This document shows, piece after piece, positions 7,298 through 15,605 of a DNA stretch of 64,000 nt (its first letter is position 1; the number at the start of each line of letters is the position of its first letter). The position numbers and the translations under genes are program-made. This DNA is from Barnesiella sp. WM24 (GTDB lineage: Bacteria; Bacteroidota; Bacteroidia; Bacteroidales; Muribaculaceae). The stretch spans positions 1-64,000 of the forward strand of contig NZ_SPPC01000008.1 of the NCBI RefSeq assembly GCF_004570975.1. The letters are read 5' to 3'. The notes below the pieces were generated by a model. The model did not search any database. It was not told the origin of the DNA and worked only from the letters and a program-made list of their open reading frames with translations.

Positions 7298-8626
7298 ATG
7301 ATTAATATAGAGCCGCTGTGTGACACCCGCAGCCTGAAATCGCTTATTACCTGTGTTGACAGTGATTATGTCATGGTGTCATTGTCAGTTGCCGGAGAAA
7401 ATGTGATTCCTATGCCTGATGCCGGGCATCGCATGGAGCAGGTTGCCCGCATGACAGGCGCAGCCATGGTTTATGCTGATTTCTATGATGTCAATGTTGA
7501 CGGCAGCCTGTCGCTTCATCAGCTTATCGACTGTCAGGAAGGGGCACTGCGCGATGACTTTGATTTCGGCAAACTGTTGTTGATTGATTCCCGCGCTTTA
7601 GTCAATGCGTCGGGGGCGATTGTCAGGGATTACCGTTATGCCGCGTTCTATGCGCTGCGTCTTGCTTTGTCACGGCAAGGTCCGGTCACACATCTTTCAG
7701 AGCCTGTCTACAAAGTAGAATCGGCATCGGGAGCGGTGTCACAATTTGATTATGTCGACCCCCGTAACCGGGAAGTCCAGATTGAGATGGAGCATGCCTG
7801 TTCCGACCACTTGAAGGCTGTAGGCGCATATCTTAATCCGGTCAATGATGATGTGGATTTTACGGGCGACTATCCCGTCGAGGCTTCCGTTGTTATACCT
7901 GTAAGAAACCGTCGGTCGACAATCATGGATGCCGTGGAGAGTGCCTTGTCGCAGGAAACGTCGTTCACTTACAATGTCATAGTTGTTGACAATCATTCTA
8001 CCGACGGCACTACTGAGGTGCTGCAGGATTTGGCTAAGAGAGACAGCCGCCTGTGTCATATCGTGCCTGAGATTACCGGACTCGGTATAGGAGGCTGCTG
8101 GAATCTTGCTGTCAATTCGCCCTGTTGCGGGCGTTTTGCGGTGCAGCTTGACAGTGACGACATCTACTCGTCGGCATCCACGCTACAGCGCATTGTAGAT
8201 AAATTCCATGCCGAGCGTTGTGCGTTGGTGGTCGGGGCTTATACGCTTACTGACTTTGATCGCAACGTCTTGGCTCCCGGATTGATTTCCCATGATGAAT
8301 GGAGCGATGAAAACGGTCGTAACAACGCGTTGCGTATAAACGGCTTCGGTGCGCCACGCGCCTTTTTTACCGGACTGGCAAGGAAAATACTATTTCCTGA
8401 CACGAGCTATGGGGAAGACTATGGCATGTGTCTTGCCATGTCGCGATGTCATAAGGTTGGCAGGATTTATGATTCTCTGTATCTCTGCCGCCGCTGGTCG
8501 GGCAATTCCGATGCGGCTCTCTCACTTGAAGCGGTTAACCGTAACAATATGTATAAAGACCGATTGCGCACATGGGAACTTATGGAGCGTAAGAGATTAA
8601 ACCTTCAGCGTGATGAAGAGAAGTGA
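7298..8626 (+). CDS. Family 2 glycosyltransferase
   Basis: A 442-residue soluble protein. From about residue 195 it has a GT-A fold of family GT2: ASVVIPVRNRRSTIMDAV, YNVIVVDNHSTDGT, and the nucleotide/metal motif QLDSDD (DxD-like). The first ~190 residues look like a separate N-terminal domain without obvious motifs. No membrane segment is visible, so it works in the cytoplasm on a soluble or membrane-surface acceptor; donor and acceptor cannot be told. Its end overlaps the start of the DUF4922-SpoIID gene, so the two proteins are made together. Context points to glycan or muropeptide metabolism. Confidence 0.85.
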   Translation: MINIEPLCDTRSLKSLITCVDSDYVMVSLSVAGENVIPMPDAGHRMEQVARMTGAAMVYADFYDVNVDGSLSLHQLIDCQEGALRDDFDFGKLLLIDSRALVNASGAIVRDYRYAAFYALRLALSRQGPVTHLSEPVYKVESASGAVSQFDYVDPRNREVQIEMEHACSDHLKAVGAYLNPVNDDVDFTGDYPVEASVVIPVRNRRSTIMDAVESALSQETSFTYNVIVVDNHSTDGTTEVLQDLAKRDSRLCHIVPEITGLGIGGCWNLAVNSPCCGRFAVQLDSDDIYSSASTLQRIVDKFHAERCALVVGAYTLTDFDRNVLAPGLISHDEWSDENGRNNALRINGFGAPRAFFTGLARKILFPDTSYGEDYGMCLAMSRCHKVGRIYDSLYLCRRWSGNSDAALSLEAVNRNNMYKDRLRTWELMERKRLNLQRDEEK

Positions 8627-10619
8627 CATAGACCTGTTTATATCAAGGCAGCTTGACTCATGGAGAGAGGCTGCCATTCGTCATGAGGCGTTATGTTCAG
8701 TCAAGACAAAAAGCGTGTGTGTCGGCGATACAGAGTGGAAAGTCATGTTTAATCCTGCAAGAAGTGTCAGCACTAATGCTAAGGTCGACGAGGAGTCGAT
8801 AAAGGCGCGCCGGTGTTTTCTGTGTGCGGAAAATCGTCCGGAAATGCAGTCTTCGGTCAGATGGAGAGACTATGACATACTTGTCAATCCGTTTCCGGTT
8901 TTTCCCGGTCATCTGACAATCGTGTTGAGGGCTCATGAAAGGCAGCTGCTGTCGGGGAGGGTTGACGATTTTGTCGACCTCGCCGCTGAGCTTGCGGGAT
9001 ATACCGTGTTTTATAATGGTGCGGGATGTGGTGCGTCTGCACCCGATCACTGTCATTTTCAGGCAGTGCCTGAAGAATACCTTCCGTTGAATAGGGAATA
9101 TCCCTTCCGCAGGATTTATTTTACCGGTGACTTGGACATGGTGAAGAAGCAGATGGGGCAAGCTATAGCGTCATTGCCGCTTGCCGGCTATGAAGAGCCG
9201 CAGTTTAATGCCGCGGTACATCACCGAGGTGACGGGACTTATGAGGCTGTGATAGTGCCTCGGGTCGCCCACCGTCCTTCATGTTATGATAAAGTGAAGA
9301 TAAGTCCGGGGGCGATAGACATGCTCGGCACCGTTATCACTACCTCCGCAGCCGATTATGATGCTGTCAACGGGGAGTTGCTTGCTTCCGTGTTTTCAGA
9401 AGTGGCTGTAGTGGATGAGACGCCTGTATTGCGGGTAGGCATCATGAGCGCAAAGGAAGTGAATTATTCTCTTCACGGTGAATACATAAGGGAGGGCGAC
9501 ACATTTTTTCCGTCATCTCCCGATTGCTGGTTTGAGCTTGACGATGTGACAATCGGTGTGGATTTTCATTGGGAACGCAAGGAGTGTCAGCGTTTTCACG
9601 GAGCCTTGCAGCTTATGAAGGGAGATGACGGGATGGAGACTGCGGTCAACATAATTTCGGTAGAAGAGTATCTGATGAGTGTAATCTCTTCCGAGATGAG
9701 TGCGGAGGCATCACCGGCACTGCTACGCGCCCATGCAGTGATTTCACGGAGCTGGGTGCTCGCCCAGTTGGGCGCGAAGAAGCTTCCGTCGTCAAACACC
9801 TGCACGGTCAGTGACGCAGAGACTGTAAAATGGTATGATCATGACGACCATGCCGGATTTGATGTGTGTGCCGATGACCATTGTCAGCGTTATCAGGGTA
9901 TTACTAGGGTTACACGTTCGGAGGCACGCGATGCGGTCATGGAGACACGCGGGGAGGTGATGATTGCCGGAGGCAGGTTGTGTGACACCCGTTTCTCAAA
10001 ATGTTGCGGAGGCGCTTTTGAGGAATTTGAGAATTGCTGGGAACCGGTAAGACATAGCTATCTTGTTGGGGCGAGGGATCTTTTGCCTGCCGGTTCACTG
10101 CCTGACTTGCGCATCGAGGCGGCGGCATGTGACTGGATAATGTCGCGCCCTGACGCGTTTTGCTCGCGTGCCACTCCCGGCATATTGCGTCAGGTATTGA
10201 ATGACTATGACCGTGCGACAACTGATTTTTATCGTTGGAAGGTCGATTATAGTGTTGAGGAACTGTCGGCGATTGTCCGTGAACGGTCTGGTATTGATTT
10301 CGGTGATATAGTCGAGCTGCGTCCGCTTGCGCGCGGCACATCGGGCAGGATATACCGTCTTGAGATTGTCGGGACAAAGCATACCCACATCGTGGGAAAG
10401 GAGCTTGAGATACGCCGCTGGCTCTCCCGCAGCCATCTTTACAGCTCGGCATTTGTGCCGGTCAGGACCGATGCCGGGTTTACGCTCTACGGCGCGGGAT
10501 GGGGACATGGTGTCGGTTTGTGCCAGATTGGTGCTGCAGTGATGGGAGCTGAGGGTTATGATTATCGTGAAATACTACTACATTATTTTAAGGATGCTGA
10601 AATCAAGAAACTCTACTGA
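8613..10619 (+). CDS. DUF4922 (GalT/HIT-like) - SpoIID/LytB fusion protein
   Basis: A 668-residue two-domain protein. Residues ~1-290 match DUF4922: a CFLC zinc-type motif near residue 69, then NGAGCGASAPDHCHFQ with H-x-H-x-Q at ~146-150, the active-site pattern of the GalT/Ap4A-phosphorylase branch of the HIT superfamily. Residues ~270-665 are a complete SpoIID/LytB domain: VEEYLMSVISSEMS with the Glu that acts in lytic transglycosylation, LLRAHAVISRSW, and near the end GAGWGHGVGLCQIGA. There is no signal peptide or membrane segment, odd for SpoIID domains, which normally act outside the cell. ATG 8613 is used; a GTG sits just before it at 8610. It overlaps the genes on both sides. Confidence 0.85.
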   Translation: MKRSDIDLFISRQLDSWREAAIRHEALCSVKTKSVCVGDTEWKVMFNPARSVSTNAKVDEESIKARRCFLCAENRPEMQSSVRWRDYDILVNPFPVFPGHLTIVLRAHERQLLSGRVDDFVDLAAELAGYTVFYNGAGCGASAPDHCHFQAVPEEYLPLNREYPFRRIYFTGDLDMVKKQMGQAIASLPLAGYEEPQFNAAVHHRGDGTYEAVIVPRVAHRPSCYDKVKISPGAIDMLGTVITTSAADYDAVNGELLASVFSEVAVVDETPVLRVGIMSAKEVNYSLHGEYIREGDTFFPSSPDCWFELDDVTIGVDFHWERKECQRFHGALQLMKGDDGMETAVNIISVEEYLMSVISSEMSAEASPALLRAHAVISRSWVLAQLGAKKLPSSNTCTVSDAETVKWYDHDDHAGFDVCADDHCQRYQGITRVTRSEARDAVMETRGEVMIAGGRLCDTRFSKCCGGAFEEFENCWEPVRHSYLVGARDLLPAGSLPDLRIEAAACDWIMSRPDAFCSRATPGILRQVLNDYDRATTDFYRWKVDYSVEELSAIVRERSGIDFGDIVELRPLARGTSGRIYRLEIVGTKHTHIVGKELEIRRWLSRSHLYSSAFVPVRTDAGFTLYGAGWGHGVGLCQIGAAVMGAEGYDYREILLHYFKDAEIKKLY

Positions 10620-11907
10620 CCGTCGTGTCTCGCCCTGGAGTTGGGTGTCGACGCTCTATTTTGCGCAGGGGCTGCCTTATGTGGCGGTGATGACTATCTC
10701 GGTGATAATGTATAAGCGTCTTGGTATATCCAACACTGATATAGCGCTCTATACCTCGTGGTTGTATCTGCCGTGGGTGATAAAGCCATTCTGGAGTCCG
10801 GTGGTCGATCTGTTCCGGACAAAGCGATGGTGGATTATAATGATGGAATTGCTTATCGCAATCGGGTTTGCCGGAGTTGCGTTTACTATACCGGCTACAT
10901 TTTTCTTCCAGTCCACGCTTGCCGTGTTCTGGGCTATCGCTTTTGTAAGTGCTACCCATGACATAGCTGCCGACGGCTATTATATGATTGCATTGTCGGA
11001 GCATGACCAGTCGTTTTATGTCGGTATACGCAGTACGTTTTATCGCATATCCACCATCGTCGGTCAAGGACTGCTGGTTATGCTTGCCGGATACATAGAG
11101 AGCCGCAATGACGCGGTTTTGCCGGGAGAAAGCATGGATTATACACCTCTTGCATGGATGGTGGTCATGGCTGTGCTGTCGGTATTTTTTCTTCTGGTCT
11201 CGCTTTACCACCGGCTCGTCTTGCCGCGCTCTGCCTCCGATCATCCGGTGCCCGGAGTGACATTGCGTAATGTCGGGAAGGAATTCCTTTCGACATTCAT
11301 TTCATTTTTTAAGAAACCTAATGTAGGCGTGGCTGTCGCTTTTATGCTGCTTTACCGCTTCCCGGAGGCACAGCTTGTAAAGATGATAAATCCGTTTTTG
11401 CTTGACGGCAGGGATGTGGGCGGTCTTGGGCTTTCTACGGCTCAGGTAGGTTTTGTATATGGCACGATAGGTATCATCGGGCTTACACTCGGGGGTATCG
11501 TCGGAGGTATAGTGGCTGCCCGCGGCGGATTGAAGAAGTGGCTTATGCCTATGGCCTGGAGCATTTCGCTGACTTGCGGGACATTCTTGTATCTTGCCAT
11601 TGTGCAGCCCGACGACATGCTGTCGGTCAACATATGTGTGTTTGTTGAGCAGTTTGGCTATGGTTTCGGATTCACTGCTTACATGCTGTATCTCATTTAT
11701 TTCAGTGAAGGACCGTTCCGCACGGCACATTACGCCATATGCACCGGTTTTATGGCCCTTGGCATGATGTTGCCCGGCATGATGGCGGGATGGTTGCAGG
11801 AGATGATGGGGTATTGTGGATTTTTCTGGTGGATTATTGGCTGCTGTGTGGCTACAATAGCCGTGACATCGCTGATAAAGGTCCCGGCATCTTTCGGCAA
11901 AAAATAA
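10594..11907 (+). CDS. AmpG-like major facilitator (muropeptide permease family)
   Basis: A 437-residue membrane protein with about 12 hydrophobic segments. The start (PWSWVSTLYFAQGLPYVAV) and the first loops (SWLYLPWVIKPFWSPVVDL, then ATHDIAADGYYM) follow the AmpG family, which imports anhydro-muropeptides for cell-wall recycling. ATG 10594 gives the usual AmpG N-terminus; the in-frame ATG at 10558 lies deep in the upstream gene. Either way it overlaps the DUF4922-SpoIID gene. It is the last gene of the helicase operon and ends in a strong hairpin. The substrate is inferred from the family and from the SpoIID neighbour. Confidence 0.85.
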   Translation: MLKSRNSTDRRVSPWSWVSTLYFAQGLPYVAVMTISVIMYKRLGISNTDIALYTSWLYLPWVIKPFWSPVVDLFRTKRWWIIMMELLIAIGFAGVAFTIPATFFFQSTLAVFWAIAFVSATHDIAADGYYMIALSEHDQSFYVGIRSTFYRISTIVGQGLLVMLAGYIESRNDAVLPGESMDYTPLAWMVVMAVLSVFFLLVSLYHRLVLPRSASDHPVPGVTLRNVGKEFLSTFISFFKKPNVGVAVAFMLLYRFPEAQLVKMINPFLLDGRDVGGLGLSTAQVGFVYGTIGIIGLTLGGIVGGIVAARGGLKKWLMPMAWSISLTCGTFLYLAIVQPDDMLSVNICVFVEQFGYGFGFTAYMLYLIYFSEGPFRTAHYAICTGFMALGMMLPGMMAGWLQEMMGYCGFFWWIIGCCVATIAVTSLIKVPASFGKK

Positions 11908-11930
11908 GAGCCGGTTTTTTAACCGGCTCT
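11907..11930. terminator. Bidirectional terminator between AmpG-like and META genes
   Basis: A 10-bp perfect stem AGAGCCGGTT/AACCGGCTCT with a T4 loop, beginning at the last base of the plus-strand stop codon. On the minus strand it is followed by TTATTTTTTG, so it can serve the convergent META gene too. Confidence 0.85.
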
Positions 11931-11962
11931 GTTATCTGCTGTAGGATTGTCGACAGGGCGTG

Positions 11963-12814
11963 TTACTGACGCTCGACATCCACTTTTTTCAACACCAGTA
12001 CGGGGGTGTTGTTCTTGTCCATCATTACAACCGTGCCGGTTCTGCCTTTCTTGGCATATTCAACACTTTCGAGCGCGACAAGAAGGGCTGTCTCTCCCTT
12101 CATGATTTCCTCCGGACATGCCATGCGTGTTGTTCCGAGATTCTGGAATTGAATGGAGTTGGACTTGTCAGGGTCAATCATTAGTGAGCCGTTGACAATA
12201 TTGCATCCGGTGTTGCCATGAAGTTTCTGTTCCTGAATGTCGATGACCATCTGCATGTCGGGGTTGTCATATGCCTTGCCGTTTATTTCCGATACTTCCC
12301 ATGTGCCGTTCAGGAAGTCCATGTTGTGTTTGCGGAGAGTCATCAGATTTGCTCCCTTGCTGTCGCGTAGCTCAAGATAATACTCGTGACCTTTTTTTGT
12401 TATGTCAAATGACTGTACTGCCGCAAGCGCCAGATTGATAGCCTGTTCATAAGGAGCGTCGTGACACATCATCATTGTCGAGATGACATTGCCTATCTTT
12501 AACTTTGAGCCTCCTGAAAGTTCAAAATCGCCATTTATGATATTACAGCCGTTTGAGCCATATATTCTGTGGTCATCCATGTTGAAGTTGATGTAGGGGC
12601 GTGTCTCTCCTGTCACCTTGTTGCCGCCTACGGTGTAGACAGTCCATTCACCGGCGAGAGCGTCTGACGAAATCTTTGAGTGGTTGGGTTGCGTTACAAC
12701 CGGTTGTTGTGTCGTTGTCTGAGATTGGGTACCGGTACTTTTTTTAGTCACTCCACAAGATGTGACGAGCGATGCAATGATTGTCATGCCGGCTATAAGT
12801 CTGAATTTATTCAT
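11963..12814 (-). CDS. Lipoprotein with two META domains
   Basis: A 283-residue lipoprotein: the signal ends in LVTSC, so Cys ~20 is lipidated, and no Asp follows it. Two META (HslJ-like) domains follow: the first from LAGEWTVYTVGG through YGSNGCNIINGDF to MMMC, the second from LNGTWEVSEINGK through HGNTGCNIVNG to TRMACP. The matching GSNGCN / GNTGCN motifs and downstream Cys suggest a duplication. META domains occur in heat-shock and secreted proteins of unclear function. It stands alone behind a 77-bp gap from the MBL gene and may be the tail of the murB operon. Confidence 0.88.
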   Translation of the reverse strand: MNKFRLIAGMTIIASLVTSCGVTKKSTGTQSQTTTQQPVVTQPNHSKISSDALAGEWTVYTVGGNKVTGETRPYINFNMDDHRIYGSNGCNIINGDFELSGGSKLKIGNVISTMMMCHDAPYEQAINLALAAVQSFDITKKGHEYYLELRDSKGANLMTLRKHNMDFLNGTWEVSEINGKAYDNPDMQMVIDIQEQKLHGNTGCNIVNGSLMIDPDKSNSIQFQNLGTTRMACPEEIMKGETALLVALESVEYAKKGRTGTVVMMDKNNTPVLVLKKVDVERQ

Positions 12815-12891
12815 GTCAATTTAATTTAGTGATTGTATAATATAGTGACGTTTTACCACTGATAAAGTTTAATGGAAGGCTGAAAATCTTA

Positions 12892-13656
12892 TTACGGAAT
12901 TTCAATTGTCAGATTGTCATATGCCATATGTATGCCCGGCGGTAGTGTCGGCTCTATTTCAGCCTGCCGGCCTATCGCATCGGCAAAATGAGTGAGATAG
13001 GTGACTCTCGGCCTGATGCGGGTAATTGCCGCTATCGCTTCGTCAAGAGTCATGTGGGATAGATGCTCTTTTTTTCGCAGGGCATTGATTACAAGTGTGT
13101 CAATGCCTTCCATCAGTCGGAATGTTTCGTCGGGGATGGTCTTGGCATCGGTGATATAGGCAAAATTGTCTATGCGGAAGCCTACTATCGGGAGCTTGTG
13201 GTGCATTACAGGCAGGGGCGTTATCTTGATGTCACCGACGGCAAACGGCTTGTCGCTTATCTCATGGATGTCAAATGTAGGCACTCCGGGATAGAGATGT
13301 TTACGGAAGCAGTAGGGGACACGGTTGCGTAAATCCTCGGCTACGTCAGGCTTGCAGTAAAGGGGAAATCCATTGTCGGTTGAGTAGCAATAGGGGCGGA
13401 GGTCGTCAATCCCTCCTACATGGTCATAGTGGCTGTGGGTGAGCAGGGCGGCTTCAAGTCGGGGCGCTCCGGCGTTTATGATTTGCTGTCTGAAATCGGG
13501 ACCGCAGTCGATAAGCAGATTTTTGTCGCCGACAGTTACGATGGCCGAAGCACGAAGGCGCTTGTCATGCTGATCGGTTGAAATGCATGTCGGGCATGTG
13601 CAGCCTATCTGTGGCACACCGGTGGATGTGCCGGTGCCGAGAAATCTCAGTTTCAT
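12892..13656 (-). CDS. MBL-fold metallohydrolase (PhnP-like)
   Basis: A 254-residue metallo-beta-lactamase-fold hydrolase. It shows the PhnP-type start FLGTGTSTGVPQIGC-C-C with three Cys that may bind a structural zinc, the metal motif HSHYDH followed by GIDDLRPY, a VMHHKLP His, and ITDAK and the late TYLTHFAD His. E. coli PhnP is a cyclic phosphodiesterase; the substrate here is unknown. The start overlaps the murB stop by 4 bp, so it is translationally coupled to murB. Confidence 0.88.
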   Translation of the reverse strand: MKLRFLGTGTSTGVPQIGCTCPTCISTDQHDKRLRASAIVTVGDKNLLIDCGPDFRQQIINAGAPRLEAALLTHSHYDHVGGIDDLRPYCYSTDNGFPLYCKPDVAEDLRNRVPYCFRKHLYPGVPTFDIHEISDKPFAVGDIKITPLPVMHHKLPIVGFRIDNFAYITDAKTIPDETFRLMEGIDTLVINALRKKEHLSHMTLDEAIAAITRIRPRVTYLTHFADAIGRQAEIEPTLPPGIHMAYDNLTIEIP

Positions 13657-14669
13657 AGCTTCCCTATTATGTTTACCTCGGGCGAAAGCGTTATGCCGAA
13701 TTTTGCAGCGACTTTTTCCCTGATTTCACCGAAGAGAGCCACCACATCGGCAGCCGTGGCGTCACCATTGTTTACTATCACGAGACATTGGCGTGGATAT
13801 ACCTGTGCGCCTCCTGTTGATTTTCCTTTCATTCCGGTGTTTTCAATCAGCCATGCTGCGGGAATTTTCACTCCGTCAGGTGTAGGGTAGGAGGGTGTTT
13901 CCGGATATTCGGCTTTCAGCTCGTTGTACTTCTCAATTGTTACAACCGGATTTTTAAAGAATGAGCCTGCGCTACCGAGCCGGTCAGGCTCCGGAAGTTT
14001 TGACCGGCGTATCTCTATCACACGGTTTCTTACATCGCGCAGCGTCAGCCCGTCAACCGAGGCAAGCTCTTTCAATGGACCGTAATCAAGGGTGAAGTGC
14101 TTTTCTCGCGACAACCGGTACACAACATCGGTGACAATATATCTTCCGGCAAAATCCTTGGTCTTGAAGATGCTGTGGCGGTAACCGTAGTCACACTCTT
14201 CCGCCTGAAATATCATTTCGTCGCCTGTTGCGGTGTCGATTGTAAAAACTTCGCTGATGAGGTCTTTTGCCTCTACTCCGTAGGCTCCTACATTCTGTAC
14301 TGCCGACGCGCCGGCTTCTCCCGGGATGTAGGATAGGTTTTCGGCTCCATAGAGATTATGCTCGATACAATACTCTACGAAGCTGTCCAAATTCACACCT
14401 GCCGACACTTTCAGATATACATCGCTTCCCGTTTCCCGGGCTATTGCTATCTGCCGTATGGCGGAGTGCATTACAAGCCCGTCATAGTCTTCTGTGAACA
14501 GCAGATTGCTGCCGCCTCCTATGTGCAGGCGCGACATGCCGGCATATGCCGGTGCAGTGAGCAGGCTCCGCAGTTCGTCGATACTTTCATATTCGGCATA
14601 TATGCGGGCTTTTACGGGTATATGAAATGTCGTTACCCCTGTAAGGTCAAAGTCATGGGATATTTTCAT
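13653..14669 (-). CDS. murB: UDP-N-acetylenolpyruvoylglucosamine reductase
   Basis: A 338-residue FAD enzyme that reduces UDP-GlcNAc-enolpyruvate to UDP-MurNAc in the cytoplasm. Seen: GGGSNLLF (FAD pyrophosphate), YIPGEAGASAVQNVGAYG, YGYRHSIFK with the type I Tyr/Arg loop, SAGSFFKNP with the catalytic Ser, and AAWLIE with the Glu near the end. Length and the YGYR loop fit type I (E. coli-like) MurB. It lies between a lipoprotein gene (9-bp gap) and the MBL hydrolase (4-bp overlap). Confidence 0.96.
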   Translation of the reverse strand: MKISHDFDLTGVTTFHIPVKARIYAEYESIDELRSLLTAPAYAGMSRLHIGGGSNLLFTEDYDGLVMHSAIRQIAIARETGSDVYLKVSAGVNLDSFVEYCIEHNLYGAENLSYIPGEAGASAVQNVGAYGVEAKDLISEVFTIDTATGDEMIFQAEECDYGYRHSIFKTKDFAGRYIVTDVVYRLSREKHFTLDYGPLKELASVDGLTLRDVRNRVIEIRRSKLPEPDRLGSAGSFFKNPVVTIEKYNELKAEYPETPSYPTPDGVKIPAAWLIENTGMKGKSTGGAQVYPRQCLVIVNNGDATAADVVALFGEIREKVAAKFGITLSPEVNIIGKL

Positions 14670-14678
14670 CGGTCAGTG

Positions 14679-15605
14679 TTAGTTTCTGAAACTTTGGAGT
14701 ATTCCGTCGTCAAATATCAGATAGATTCCGTTTTCGTAGGTCCATAGTTCCCTCATTGTGCTTATGCCCGGTCTACGGTCAATTGAGGCCGGTGAGCCGA
14801 GAGCGAGCCTGCACTCCTCACGGGTCATGTATAGGGCTACTTTTCCGCGTATGATATTATTCCAGGTCTCGTCAGTGATATTTGGATAGCGCTTGTGGGG
14901 ATCGTCAAAATAGAATAGCGAGGCAAAGTCGCGCGCTCCTTTGGCGGCATCGCCCGCTGACATGTAGAGGTAGGCGGGATGCAGATTTTCTGATGCCGGC
15001 GTAAATTGCAGTTTTACGGGATAGACTGTATTGCCAGGCAGCACATCGGTAATTTTTACCGGTATAAATTTGTTGCCGCGCAGAGCCGCGCCATTGTCGT
15101 CAAACCATGTCGAGGTGCGTATGTAATAAGTGTTTCCGAGCAAAGCCTTTTTTACATCATCCACGATAGATGTCTCCACGGTAAACGGAATCTCAATTTT
15201 TCTGCGCTTGTCAAGCTCGTCGGAGGGTGCTTGTATGCGGTATCTCACTTCGTCGCCTGCCTGATTGAGAAAGATGAGCTCTGTGTCAGGTTTCCCTGTC
15301 ATCGAGGGCAATTCATGAGATGACTGAAATTCTATATATTCAGTGGCTTTCGGATAGGATTTGCTCCCGGGTTCGAGAGCAAGGCTTATCTTGTCGTCGG
15401 TAACATAAAAAAGTTTGCCTTTTTCCCAGTCCGACAGTTGCTGAGGAGCGATGTCTTTTAGGAAACGCTCTTCATCGCTTGCGACAGCCTGCTGACGCTT
15501 AACGTCGTCGGCAGTGATTTTAGGAGTGCTCTCGATGCCGGTGAAACAACCCGACATCGAGAGCATCATGATTATTGAGATCAGAAGAGAGCAGCCTTTC
15601 ATCAT
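14679..15605 (-). CDS. Lipoprotein of unknown function
   Basis: A 308-residue protein with a lipoprotein signal (LLISIIMMLSMSGC, Cys about 19). I do not recognise the body. It has two repeated-looking beta-rich halves (both with QAPSDELDKRRKIEIPF / FIPVKITDVLPG type strands) and a C-terminal 55 residues reading KVALYMTREECRLALGSP ... WTYENGIYLIFDDG, which resembles the SmpA/BamE small-lipoprotein fold. Envelope location is clear, function is not. Its ATG overlaps the stop of the oligopeptidase gene by 4 bp, so it is made together with it. Confidence 0.75.
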   Translation of the reverse strand: MMKGCSLLISIIMMLSMSGCFTGIESTPKITADDVKRQQAVASDEERFLKDIAPQQLSDWEKGKLFYVTDDKISLALEPGSKSYPKATEYIEFQSSHELPSMTGKPDTELIFLNQAGDEVRYRIQAPSDELDKRRKIEIPFTVETSIVDDVKKALLGNTYYIRTSTWFDDNGAALRGNKFIPVKITDVLPGNTVYPVKLQFTPASENLHPAYLYMSAGDAAKGARDFASLFYFDDPHKRYPNITDETWNNIIRGKVALYMTREECRLALGSPASIDRRPGISTMRELWTYENGIYLIFDDGILQSFRN

